Shown here one piece after another: positions 23,880 through 34,822 of a DNA stretch of 64,000 nucleotides. The notes below the pieces were generated by a model. The model was not told where the DNA came from, did no database searches, and saw nothing but the letters and a program-made list of their open reading frames with translations. The translations under genes were made by a program, and so were the position numbers. The number at the start of each line of letters is the position of its first letter. Within the stretch, counting starts at the first letter, position 1. Source of the stretch: Cavia porcellus (Eukaryota; Chordata; Mammalia; Rodentia; Caviidae); assembly GCF_034190915.1 (NCBI RefSeq), contig NW_026947484.1, forward strand, positions 84,577,982 through 84,641,981, read 5' to 3'.

Positions 23880-24143
23880 TCAACTTTAATTCTCAGGTCA
23901 TGATGGCAGGAAGCAGAGACAAAAGGGGGGATGCTGTGGAGTGAGGTGTACTCTTCCAGGTAATGCCCCCAGATACCTGACTCTTTCAGCCAGGCTCTAC
24001 CTCTTAACAGCACATCCAGGTGTGAATTCATCCATGGATTACTCCTTGGATGAGTATTGCATCCTCACAATTGAATCACATTTCAAAAGCCCTGCCTTTG
24101 AACACATGAGGCATTGGCAGAAGAGTCTAGATCAAAATCACGT
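23880..24143 (-). repeat. 3' LTR (truncated) of the antisense MaLR
   Basis: Carries GGTCATGATGGCAGGAAGCAGAGAC, then CCAAAAGCCCTGCC-type and GCCTTTGAACACATGAGGC sequence on the plus strand. These are characteristic of rodent MaLR LTRs in reverse. It lacks the last roughly 120 bp of the LTR when compared with the 5' LTR. Confidence 0.75.
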
Positions 24144-24958
24144 TCTACTTCTGAGTCCCAAACAATTCATGTGCATCTCTTATGCAAATTGCATTCAGTT
24201 CATCTCCAAGAGTTGTCAGTTTTGACAGTTTATCATTGTTGAAAAGTCCCAAGTCTCCTCTTAGATGCCATATAAAGTCAAAGCAAGAAATGTAAAAAAT
24301 GAAAGAAAGTTAAATATTATTGATACACCATGACACACAGTAAACATTTCCATTCCAAAAAGAGGAAATAGGGGGGAGAAAGGGATGAGCCTAAAAAAGA
24401 AAAAAAATTCAGCAGGGCAAATTTTAAATCCTGTGGGTCCATGCCAAGCAAGCATCCGAGGCAAGCTGTGGTTAGATATGAAACTGAAGGGTTTTTAGGG
24501 GTGGAGGGCTTGACTCCATTGCATGGCTTGTTATAGCTCTCTGGCATCTTGGCTTGGCTTTGTTCACTGCTTGAAGACTTTCTTGGCAGATGATGCACAT
24601 CCCTGGCTTCACACATAAATTAATGGGATCACCACTGTACTTTCACATTTATTCTCACAACTTCATGGTTTCCCTTACCTGGCCTCCCAGGCTGTCATTT
24701 GAAATCTTCATGGAAGTTTTTCTGATTCCAAAAGTCTTGCATTATGCATGCTTTTAAAACAATTATGTGGATGAAATGAAGCTCTGACTCCATTTCGAAT
24801 AGTATCTGGAGCCCCTTGGATCATGGCTGCAGAGATTTCTGAGTGTCTAGATAGCTAAACGCTGTAAAATGAATCTCAAAGAACCAATTCTCTAGATGGA
24901 TTTTGCTTTGAGAAGGGAGCCCAGGGTCTCTGTCAAATAAAAGTTTTACAGTTTTGCA

Positions 24959-24989
<31 letters not shown>

Positions 24990-25760
24990 GTCTTTTTATC
25001 GGTACCAGGGATTGAACTCACGACTGCCTGCTTGCAAGGCAGGCACTTATGCCGCTGAACTAAATCCCCAGCCCCCTGTTTTGCATCTTTGAATATGAGA
25101 TTGGTATGGTCTTATTCCTGGGATTCACTCAAGCATATTTCCTATGTTGTGATACAAAAGTATTTGACTTATTTTTAATGCTAATCTTTTAGCAACCACA
25201 CCCTGCAAATCACCAACTGTACAAGTACTTCTGGCAAAACTGAAAACTTTTCAAGAGGGTTTTAAAAAAAATCTTGATTTTCAGAATAAACTTGGCTAAA
25301 AACCATCGATAGAATGCATTCCACAGCCTAAATGTTGGGTTGTCCTAAAATTTCCTTCATCAGATTAATAATTAGTCCATCACCTTTATCACAGTCTCTG
25401 GGATATCTCAGGACATGAGCAAAATGTGGACACATTTTCAATCAGAGCTTAACAGACAGTGTTGAGTTCAACTGCCACTGAGGTCCTTTTCTGCAACCTA
25501 AATTTCCTGAGTCTGACCTTTACTGTCTGTACTTCTATTAGCATTCTGATCTTCTAAACTCCAACCAGTCTCTTCCATCATGGCTTATGGAATCCCAGGG
25601 CTCCTCTAACTGTCATCTCCAAATTTTTCCAAAGTCTCCCATAAACCAATTCTAAAGCTTCCACTGCTTCTCAGCCTTAAGTTCAAGTATAGTTCCAAAA
25701 TCTTCTAAACAACATGACCAGGTATTTACAGCAGTGCTATCTTTCTCTGGTAAGAGAGTC
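24144..25760 (-). mobile_element. MaLR internal region, antisense
   Basis: On the minus strand it ends with GAATGGAAATGTTTACTG and then ...CTAAGAGGAGACTTGGGACTTTTCAA. The sense MaLR at 47528-48976 shows the same pattern (GGAATGGTAATGTTTACCTTG ... ACATTGGACTTGGACTTTTCA). No gag/pol reading frame is visible, as expected for MaLR. Interrupted by an ID SINE. Confidence 0.75.
24964..25077 (-). mobile_element. ID SINE, well preserved
   Basis: A-tail of about 28 T on the plus strand, a short spacer (GTCTTTTTATCGG), then TACCAGGGATTGAACTCACG, ACTGCCTGCTTGCAAGGCAGGCACTTATGCCGCTGAACTAAATCCCCAGCCCC. Exact 13-bp target-site duplication GTTTTGCATCTTT at 24951-24963 and 25078-25090. The perfect duplication implies recent insertion. 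Confidence 0.97.
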
Positions 25761-26152
25761 TGTCTTGGTCACATTCTCATCACTGCGGTGCAGTACTCAA
25801 CCCTCACAACCTAAAGGAGGAGAGGTTTATTTTGGCCCTGATTTTTCATTCCATTGTTGTCTGATTCCAAGACAATAACAGAATCTGGAGTTGGAGAACT
25901 GCTCAGGTCTTGATGGCCACGAACAAGAGACAGAAGGGAGGATCTAGGGAGGGAGATATGTCTTTTCAGATGACACCCTCGAGAATCACCTTTTCGGATT
26001 AGGGCCTTCCTCCCAGTAGAACATTTATATTGTGAACTGATCTGTGCATTAGTTCACAGATTAGTATGCCACCCTTATCATCCAGTTACTTTCCAAAAGC
26101 CCTGCCTCTGACTGCATGAGGGTTTGGAGGAATATTGTAAAACGAAACCACA
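25761..26152 (-). repeat. 5' LTR of the antisense MaLR
   Basis: 392 bp. On the minus strand it starts TGTGGTTTCGTTTTACAAT and ends GAGAATGTGACCAAGACA, with AATAAACCTC as the likely polyadenylation signal. The TG...CA ends suit an LTR. Confidence 0.78.
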
Positions 26153-27319
26153 TCTCTTGCTGTGTCTCAGTCTGATTCTCTGTCCTTGAGGTTCTGCCCC
26201 TCTTTCTGTCATGCACACACATATGAGTCTATTCCTTTATATTTTGTATTCACAGAGATCTAAAATAATTGATTTAAAGATCCACTATTCTGAGATAATA
26301 GAGGAGAGTGCCACACAAAGAGTTTTGTGTGTATATGTTTTAGCTATCCTCTATCATGTCATGATAGGGTGCTATAGGAAATATCACTTTATTATTCAAT
26401 ACAAAAATAGTCAAATTTGATTGGATACAAAAATAAAAATATATGGCTATATACACAAGATAAAAGTGAAGGAAATGGAACATTTACTCAGAAATGTAGA
26501 AGGGAATAACCTTCACTTTCCCAATAGTTTGTATTCAAATATTCTGTTTGTATTTTTTCCCTTTAATCTCAAACTAAGTAAGCTCTGGATAAAAGTCTAC
26601 TTAAAATCAAACAATTAAGATTGTACCTGCCTGGCATTAATTTATAAAGAAAGTAATAAGAAAAAGGAAAACATTTGTCTTTTGTAAGTATACTAGATTT
26701 TTATTCAGATATTTTTAATCCCCTTTAAATTTTCAGGAGCATATGAGATTTAAAAAATATTCATATAAAATTTGAATTTTAAAATTTTATTTATTTGCCT
26801 GAGACACAAAAAGTAAATCACAAAATCAAAGCGAATAGACTTATAATTAAATGTCTGCAAGACATCAACTTATATCAACTTCGTTAATTTTTAAACTTAG
26901 TATTCATATAAGTTTTATAACATTTGAAAACATTTAGTGGATATATTCTTCCTATTTTGTAAGAATTTATGACTCTTCAAAATACTGAAAAAGTTATAAA
27001 CCATTATAAATATTATCAATTATATCATAGCTAGGTAATTGCAAAAGTAAAATTGTAATATTCTTTCCAACAATTTTAGGTAAATAATTACTCTGAAATG
27101 TGGATGTGCTTTCATGTGCTTGTGTGATGCAAGCATGGTATGGATTTTAAAGGACTGATAAAGTTTTGAAGGCAGCTCTACTTTGGATTTTTCCATTCCC
27201 TGCTGTGCCATGATAGGCAAGAAAGAAATATTTGGGTCACTTTTCACTTCTTCAAAGCTTTTTAAACGAGGGGAGCCTTAGATTGTCTTTCTTTTAAGCA
27301 GCCTCCAGAGACAGATCTA

Positions 27320-27323
<4 letters not shown>
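26153..27323. other. Unannotated AT-rich intergenic sequence
   Basis: No recognisable repeat or gene. Two adjacent short plus-strand frames (26211-26618) are AT-composition artefacts. Confidence 0.6.
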
Positions 27324-27355
<32 letters not shown>

Positions 27356-27690
27356 TGATTCCTTGGTAGATACACCAGTAAGGAGGGAGTATGTAGGGCA
27401 GAGTGGGAACCAATCTGCAATATGATGACAACAGAGGATTCAGAGGACTGTATCATGTGGAACTGAAATGGGTCTTCAAATTTGCCCTGGACTGGAGTGT
27501 AATATAGGGCCCTCGAAACCTTCCAGTAGCCAATAACCTATCATGTCTTCCCTGGGTGGAAAAAACAGTCATTGTTTGGCAGCTCTTGGCAGCTGGCAGA
27601 AACCCTTTCATGGTGGGAGGCGAAAAGGGAGCAGTGTAATATTTGTCCACACATGTAGTTCTGAGTTGTATCAAATCACACTAAGTTTCA
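27324..27690 (-). other. Poly(A)-tailed unidentified segment (possible retrocopy)
   Basis: A T-run of about 30 bases at 27325-27354 is followed by about 330 bp that is richer in GC than the flanks. On the minus strand this gives a 73-codon frame (27453-27674) and then a 64-codon one, with no protein family recognised. The arrangement (unique body then A-tail) fits a retrocopy of a 3' UTR or an unrecognised LTR/SINE. No AATAAA and no clear target-site duplication were found, so the call stays open. Confidence 0.35.
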
Positions 27691-28659
27691 GCCCATGTTG
27701 TTTCTGTTAGAAACAAAGGTAAATTAGGGAAAGCTAAGTTTTCATCAAACTCACAAAATTCATAGCTAGTGCTCTTTCATATGAGACAGAGAGTTCTAGA
27801 GTTAATCTATTTTGGTCAAATCATAACCAATATTGAGAAGTGTATTCTAAAACTATAGTGAATGTTTAAATAAAAAATTAAATTATTGATTACAGTGAAA
27901 CACACCTTATTATTAATCTCCCTCAGAATACTTTTCTCTTAAATCTCAGTTAACCATTATTCCTGCCATTTTTAAAAGCAGTTTAGGAATTTTTCTTTCA
28001 GGAATGTTACTCGTGGCTGCCTTGATATCCTGAATCGAAGCAAAATATTTATGGCAAATATTGTCAAATAAAAATGTTATAGTGTGTCCTCTTCTACCTT
28101 ACCCACTACATCTGGCACCATGAGACTTCTTTCTCCCATTCATAGTCAAAACGAGCCTGAAAGGCCACCATTCTGAATAGTTTCAGGACACTGACGCAGT
28201 CAGTAGAGCATAACTAAAAACATCCATGAAGGAGGATTTCCAGAACTGTATAATAAAGTGGCAAATTTAAACATTCACTATATTTTGTGACCACACTTCA
28301 AATTATCTTTTGAGCATATGTCAGTGAACTAGATCCTGAATGCAAGGTATGGCTTATTTTCATGTTATGACTGCTCCTTTAAAGAGTAGAAAACAGTCTA
28401 GAGAGTTTGTATGACTTGTCTAAATTAATATTTTGTGTAAAAAGTGAGTGGTAGAATCTACTCCAAATCTCTTATATTCCAAAACTTAACTTTTCCTCTC
28501 TGCTATCCCATCATTGTTGCTATAGTTCAGAACACGTTTCTTAAAATTTAAAAAATACATGCCAAAGTAATGTAAAATTTTTGTACCTACCAAAGCAATG
28601 AAAAGGTATAAGTGAATTGTGAGTTTATTGTTAAAGTGCCTTGCTATTGTAATGTACTG
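27691..28659. other. Unannotated intergenic sequence
   Basis: Nothing recognised on either strand. Confidence 0.6.
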
Positions 28660-28862
28660 TACATTTTTTTTGCTTTGCTTGAACCTGCTCCTCACAGCCT
28701 TAGAAGTTATGTAGCGTATTATTATTATCCCTTTAGATATTGATAAAGGAGGTAACTTTCTAAAGTTACACTGCTTTAAGCAGCAGAGACAGCACCAGAC
28801 TCTTGTCCTCTGACTCCAGAGTCTCTCACTTAATTGCAAAGCTCTGTCTTTTTTCAACAAAG
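28660..28862 (-). mobile_element. MIR SINE
   Basis: Reversed MIR: TATTATTATTATCCCTTTAGATATTGATAAAGGAGGTAACTTTCTAAAGTTACACTGC, then CAGCAGAGACAGCACCAGACTCTTGTCCTCTGACTCCAGAGTC. It accounts for most of a 124-codon open frame on this strand, which is therefore not a gene. Confidence 0.8.
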
Positions 28863-31122
28863 TGTTGATGTGCTATGTTTTAAGTGCTGCTTGTCTTAAA
28901 AAGAAACACTGCCGTTGTCATACATTTCTGGGGAACAAGGCCAAAGTGTCTAGCACTTAGAAAACTTCAAAGATTGTAAATAAACAGGGTCTGAGGCTGC
29001 AGTTTTTAAACAAGGTAATACATCAATCTTTTTCCCTAAAAATCATAATAAAGATATACTCCCGGTGTCATAGACTATAGTAAATATGGGCAAGGTGTTT
29101 AAAGGGTGTTTGGCAGAAGAATATAAGAAGATAGCTTCATAGTTCAATGATTATTGCCTAGATTGTGCATCAGAAAAACCATCCAAACATCTCCATATCT
29201 GTTAAAATATAATATAATGAGAATTATATTGTCTTTCTCTAATGCTTAAGTGTTTCTTAGCTGCTTTCTCATAGATACTTCCAAGGAAACAGAACAAAGG
29301 ACACTTGTAGTTAACCATTTCCAGTGTATAAAGGACAAAATTATTTTGTCCTGAGTAGGTTTTTAAAGCAAATTTTGTGCTTTCTACTATATAGTCATGC
29401 ATAAAACAAGAAATATTGATCAAAGTATGTGATTCGGTAATTTTATAGTTAATTAAAAACAAAACTTTTCTGGATGTAAACAAAACTTTACTAGTCTGAG
29501 AAATACATGTTTAATGATTTTTTTTGATCAACACCCTAAAGGGAGTTTCTCCCATTATAGAGGCATATTGCTAATTATAAAGATTGAGGAGGAAGATGGG
29601 ACCATGCACAGACCACCTCTTAAATTATTTAGCTATCACATTTTAGGATACTTTGAGTAAATATTTCAAGATTTATAAACATACAAATATTTTATAATAC
29701 TTCCTTTTGCCTCAGAGAAATACAGTATGATAATTTTGGCTTAGAGACATACATGGTGCATATGTAAGTTTTGATGGATACTAATGGATACTTCTCAGTC
29801 TTGACCCTTGTTATTTTTTCAGGAAGATCCATTTCCAAACATTCAGAAAATCTCAAGGCTGTTTTTCTCCTTTTATAAATAGACAAATAAATGGCCACAT
29901 TAGCACTTACACTTCAATGTGAGCCAAGGACATTTTAAAAATGTCACAACTCAAGGTTAATGCTCTTATTTTTTGACATTTGGCCTTCAGATTTTTCTTC
30001 TTAATTGTCTGTTTGCTATTGCATTGCCACATGTAAGAATTTAAGGTCAGATGTTTTTCTTTCCTATATTTCTATGAAATGTAGCCCAAAGGTTTTAAAT
30101 ATTTCCTATGTTGTAGATCACTAGGCTTTTCCAAGCCCCCTACTAGTTCAAACTTCTGAAATCTGGAGAAGCCTTCTGCTCAGGCCAGAATTGTTCCCAG
30201 GAAGGCTTGTTAGCTATTTGATTCCAACTATAAGGTGCTCACTTTTTAGCAGATGCTGTAGGTTGTTTTTCCAAATCGATGGAAACATTTTGAGCTGGAT
30301 TTACAAAGGTAGACACAAATGCACCCAACACATGGTAGTTTGTGGTTACATAAGGGATTGAGTATATTCTCAATGAAATAGTGTTAAAGATTGTCTGATA
30401 TAAATGGGATTTAAGTTTTCTGTTTTATAGGGAACTCTTGCAGAACAAAATTCAATAAGCACTACACACGCTCCTCACTGAGTATACTGTTCAGTAGTCT
30501 TGCAAATGGCTGTTAATGATCAGTCCATGTATGGACTAATTACTGGAGGGGACAAGATAAAAGCTGATTATCTAATGAATGCTGGGAGCTTAAAGATGGA
30601 TTTCCTTCTCACATGTCATCTTTGTATATTGATTTGTCTTTCTCTTCTGTATTAGGTTATCATCACCCTTGAAAATCACTTTAAGTCCCAATTGTACATC
30701 CTCAGCTGCCTTTAGAGGGGTATTCTGAAATTAAGCCACAGTTCTGCTATACTAACCACTATTTCCAGTTGTGGAAGGTGGTCCAGAAATCTAAGAAGAC
30801 ACAAGGGATCAAACTTTATCCTTTTTTTCACAGCTGAAATGACTAACTGTGAATGCCTACCCCAAGGGCTGACAATCCTTAGGTTGGATAATAGCATGGG
30901 ACATGAATTTGTGAAAAGAGTAATCAAAATCTAGATGAAAATAATTGATCTGATAAGTCACAAACTTCCAGGGAATTGGAACTGGTGAAACAAAAAAGAT
31001 GATTGTAGCAAATTGAAGCAAAGAAACATACTAGAAAATGACGATATGCATTTAAGTGCTATGGGGTAGCGAAGGCTCTGCATAGATTGATACCAGGATG
31101 CATATATGACAAACAGGTAATA
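28863..31122. other. Unannotated intergenic sequence
   Basis: No repeat family or gene was recognised in this 2.3 kb. Composition resembles the rest of the unannotated DNA. Confidence 0.6.
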
Positions 31123-31131
31123 AAATGCACA

Positions 31132-31286
31132 CCTTTTGGTCTTTTTGAGATAGTGTTTCAGTATGCAGTTCAAGCTGACATTGAGCTCACTCACTTTGTA
31201 GCTCAGCCTGGTCTGGAACTTGCAATGATCTTCCTGCCTCAGCCCCCCGAGTGTTGGGATGACAGGAGTGCACAACTACGTCCAGC
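31132..31286 (-). mobile_element. B1 SINE
   Basis: Reversed B1: TTTTTGAGATAGTGTTTCAG, TATGCAGTTCAAGCTGAC, TTTGTAGCTCAGCCTGGTCTGG, CTGCCTCAGCCCCCCGAGTGTTGGGAT. Target-site duplication AAATRCACA at 31123-31131 and 31287-31295 (one mismatch). Confidence 0.95.
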
Positions 31287-31295
31287 AAATACACA

Positions 31296-32065
31296 GGGTT
31301 GTGTTGGAAGTGACACACAGGTGAAAAAAAATACAAGCTGAATTTTTCTAATTGTATCTGAGAAGCAGTTCTTGCTCTAGAAAAGTAAAACAAGCTGATG
31401 TGCATTGTCATGGACTTGGCTATGCAGCTGCTCTTAAATTGCTTTTTCTATTATTTCTATGTTATAGTCTCCTAATAAATAACCATGTTAAGGTGAACTT
31501 AACGGGGCCCTGTCCCTTTCAACTGAAAGAGCCTAACACGTTTCATTACTACAAATATGCTAAATAACTACAAATTGCCCTGAGAGTTATCAAAGCAGAA
31601 TTTTGATTCTTGACCCTTGGAAGATTGTATTATGATAGTTTGAAAGAATGTGCATAGATTAACATGAAAGAGAAGATAAATAAAAACCATGCAGGTTTCC
31701 ATATAATCCATGTTGGAATATTTTCCAGTGATATACACACATATCCAAGAGTGAGGATAACTCAGGTGGTACTGAAAGCAGTCACTCTGATCCTGGATGC
31801 CCATGGACAGTGGCTCTTCCCATGAAGAAATGTGGGTGCATTTCAAGTAAGCAGATCTCAGAACCACGACCAGAATATGAAAAATGGGTGATTTCATAAA
31901 AGTTGATAGCACTGTGGTTATTGGAATAGCGGAAAGGGATGAAAGGGGAAACGTTGATTAATACACAAAAAGATACAGTAAGAAGAAAGATGTTCTGGTG
32001 TTCTGTTGCACAGTAGAGTGCTGATAGATAATAAGATACTATTTACTGTCTTTTCAAAAGTAACA
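31296..32065. other. Unannotated intergenic sequence
   Basis: Nothing recognised. Confidence 0.6.
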
Positions 32066-32067
32066 GG

Positions 32068-32166
32068 AGAGCTGAGGATATAGTTCAGAGGTATAGCACA
32101 GGCGAGATCCAGAGTTCAATTCCCAGTATCAACAAAACAAAACAATATGAACAAACAAACAGAAAA
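32068..32166 (+). mobile_element. ID-like SINE, diverged
   Basis: GAGCTGAGGATATAGTTCAGAGGTATAGCAC (box A-like), GAGTTCAATTCCCAG (box B-like), then an A-rich tail with AAC repeats. Forward orientation; no clear target-site duplication. Confidence 0.82.
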
Positions 32167-32404
32167 ACCCATAAAACAAGTTTGAATGTTTCCACCATAA
32201 ATAAATGACAAAGGTTGGAGGAACTAAGTTTATCCTGACTTGAACCAGACATGTATATGTATTGAAATAGTCCCCAAATATGCATAGTTTTAATACATCA
32301 GTTAAAATTTTAGAAAATAATATCAGAAATTCATCTATAAAATGCAGAACATTTAGTGCCAACTTAGTTACTTTGTGCTAGGGTTTATCACATTCATGAT
32401 GTCA

Positions 32405-32700
32405 CTTCATACTTAGTAAAATGATTCAGAGAAATCTTTGGGAAGTGAATAATTTATACTAGAAAGTAAAAAGTTGAGGCTCAGAGTGTTTGCAACAACT
32501 TCCAAAGTCAGCCTTAAAATCCAAATTCATGAGCTGGATGTGGTGGTGCATGCCTGTAATCCTGGCACTTGGGAGACTGAGGCAGGAGGCTTGATATGAG
32601 TTCAAGGTTAAACTGAACTATGTAGTGAGACCCTGTCTCAAACAAAAGATCCAAATTCATTACTTTCTGGCTCTATGCCTACATTTCTTTTATCTTAATA
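32405..32700 (-). mobile_element. MIR SINE interrupted by B1
   Basis: Reversed MIR from AAAAAGTTGAGGCTCAGAGTGTTTGCAACAACTTCCAAAGTCAG up to the B1, then ATTACTTTCTGGCTCTATGCC after it. The MIR is therefore older than the B1. Confidence 0.75.
32531..32648 (+). mobile_element. B1 SINE inserted in MIR
   Basis: GAGCTGGATGTGGTGGTGCATGCCTGTAATCCTGGCACTTGGGAG, ACTGAGGCAGGAGG, GAGTTCAAGG, TATGTAGTGAGACCCTGTCTC: a forward B1 with a very short A-tail. Exact 12-bp target-site duplication ATCCAAATTCAT at 32519-32530 and 32649-32660. Confidence 0.97.
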
Positions 32701-33044
32701 ATATGCCTATTCTTCATTCAATGCAGTTACTGATGTCAAATCACACATAGCAACCTTGTTTCTGTCATATTCCTAAACATTTAAATCTTCTGTCCTCATT
32801 TTTCTGGTGAAATTCTTAGGATGGAAATTCCTAACTAACTAGCTATCTTGTAAGTGCTGTCCAGGTCCGATATGTAGCAAATGGTCAAGAAAGATTTATT
32901 GAAATAAATGGTTCAAAGACACACTACACTTCACAGTTATTATCAAGATCTAACCCCTATCAGCCATGGTTATTCAAATGTAATCCTGAGTGCCTTGCTC
33001 AGATGTAACAAAAAGGGTTTCTTAACTTATTTGTATAAACAGAG

Positions 33045-33246
33045 ACTCTTAAAAGTCCACGAGCTCTGGAGCCAGCATCTGAACTTGAAACCCAACTCTG
33101 TTACTTTGGCAATTCACCTCTATAGGATATTTCCTCAAGTGGAAATAAGTTGATAATAATAGGTTTGGCGTATTACATAAGTTATTGAAAACACTTTGGA
33201 TAACATCAGGACAATGATTAGCACTCAGTAGATGTGAACTATTTTG
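33045..33246 (+). mobile_element. MIR SINE
   Basis: Forward MIR order: GAGCTCTGGAGCCAGCATCTG, CCAACTCTGTTACTTTGGCAATTCACC, TTTCCTCAAGTGG, GATAATAATAGG, then ACAATGATTAGCACTCAGTAGATG. Confidence 0.85.
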
Positions 33247-33347
33247 AAAGGACTAACAATTTTTTTTTCAGTCAATGCCACTCCTTTACCTTTAAAGGTA
33301 AAATGGAAAAGTCTGTCTCAAATTGCATATAACTCACAAGAATAGTA

Positions 33348-33402
33348 AAAAAAAAACAAAAACAAAAAACAAACAAACAACAATAACAAAAACCCAAACA
33401 AA
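33348..33402. repeat. A-rich low-complexity tract
   Basis: AAAAACAAAC-type repeat; possibly the eroded tail of an unrecognised retroposon. Confidence 0.9.
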
Positions 33403-33606
33403 CCTTCATTGTGACTGCACTCATGTAGAGGTGGTAGTAGAAGTGGACACTATGCTTGACTTGAAACACTTTGACATCTACCCTACTTTTCAAATGACCA
33501 GTGAGTAAACATCTTAGACAGTGTGACCCATATAATCTCTACCACAATTATTGAATATTTGTTGTGGTATGAAAAGAGTCTTATATGATAAGTAAACAAA
33601 TGAGTG

Positions 33607-33692
33607 TGCCTGTGCTTCAACAAAACTTTATGGGAAAAACAGGCAGTGGACTAGATTTGGTCCAAGGTATATTGCTTGCTAACCACTGCTAT
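33607..33692 (+). mobile_element. hAT-like DNA transposon end
   Basis: GTGCTTCAACAAAACTTTATGGGAAAAACAGGCAGTGGACTAGATTTGGTCC, then TTGCTTGCTAACCACTG. This matches the recalled mammalian fossil ending 'ttccaataaaactttatttacaaaaacaggcagcgggccagatttggcc...gtttgctgacccctg'. Only one end is present. Confidence 0.7.
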
Positions 33693-34670
33693 AAACAACA
33701 ATGAGAACAGTACTTAGATGAATATGCAGCTGGGATAATTGTTTCCAAGACGTATCTTGAACATGAGAATTTGATCAAAGGACTGCCATTATACCTTTCT
33801 GACTAGAGTTTTTCATTTGTCATTTGGAATGACTGTTCTATAAAACTTCTTTTAAGGTCCTTGCACAACTAACTCTAATATGCAATGGCCTAGAAATTCC
33901 ATGTAGCAAATATAAAATTACTATTGTATTAAGATTTCTGAATGTCTCTTTCCTCTTCTTCTTCTAATAACATGATTTATCTACTTACACTTCCCTCTTT
34001 TACTTTGCATGGTTGATTATTTTGAGATTCATAATACCCAGTAAGTGGACAGGGGCCAGAGTAGGAAGGTAAGAGGGATACTCTAAGACTGGCAAAAAAT
34101 GAAAAATGGGGGTTCGTATATAAAATGTGAGAAAAATGGAGAGCAAACAAACTACTGTGGCATATTTAATAGTTTCCTATGTTTAAAATATGCAAATAAG
34201 GTTTTTGTTCTGTATTAGTTGTAGACTCTGCCTTTAATCACAATATCATTTTCATATTGGATCATATGGGTGATGGCTTCTTAAATATTGCATGTTTATA
34301 ATTACTGCAGTGCTTTCCAGGTTGACCAGCAACAATGTCAATCTTATTTGTCTATAGTGGTTACAATTGTGATTTTTATAAGCTAACTATTATTTGAGGG
34401 GCAGCAGTTTCATCTAGCGGTAAGAGCTAGCAGTCTGAGAAGTTACACCATGGTAAGAAACATTTCCAGCATCCTTAATGGGATAGTGCTAGTGATGACT
34501 TTTGAACAAATGCATGCCATGTCCTTAACTCAAAATATGCAACAGATTTCTGCTCTCATCTCTGTTTAGTTGAGTTGCTGCACACTTGGCATAAGTCAAT
34601 GACATTTCTATGATGTCTTATATCACCAACAGTGCTGAGATATTAAAGATTATTATTACTATTAGTAGTA
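33693..34670. other. Unannotated intergenic sequence
   Basis: Nothing recognised. Confidence 0.6.
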
Positions 34671-34674
34671 GTGT

Positions 34675-34822
34675 ATTTGTTTTTTTGAGACATGGTGTCA
34701 CTATGCAGTTCAGGCTGGCCTGGAATTCACTAGGTAGCCCTGGTTGGCTTTGAACTCACAGTGACCTCCCTGCCTCAGCTTCCCAAGTGCTGGGCTTACA
34801 GGTGTGTACCACCAAGTTTGAC
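34675..34822 (-). mobile_element. B1 SINE
   Basis: Reversed B1 with visible internal duplication: TTTTTTGAGACATGGTGTCACTATGCAGTTCAGGCTGGCCTGGAATTCAC, TAGGTAGCCCTGGTTGGC, CCTGCCTCAGCTTCCCAAGTGCTGGG. Flanks AAAGATT and CAAGATT suggest a short target-site duplication. Confidence 0.95.

Larger units (their letters stand above)
23880..26152 (-). mobile_element. Complete MaLR element, antisense (LTR-internal-LTR)
   Basis: Read on the minus strand: 5' LTR 26152-25761, internal region 25760 to about 24144, 3' LTR about 24143-23880 (its end truncated). The LTRs share segments in order: AAAAGCCCTGCCT near the 5' end, then the GGAGG/GACAGAAG region. The 5' LTR ends with the canonical GACCAAGACA. The internal 3' end keeps the MaLR-type run TTTGGAATGGAAATGTTTACTGTG. 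An ID SINE (24964-25077) sits in the internal part. MaLR elements are non-autonomous ERVL relatives lacking intact coding genes, and none is seen here. Confidence 0.8.

Noticed and set aside
28486..28860. 124-codon minus-strand open frame
   Set aside because: Much of it is a MIR SINE; no protein family resemblance.
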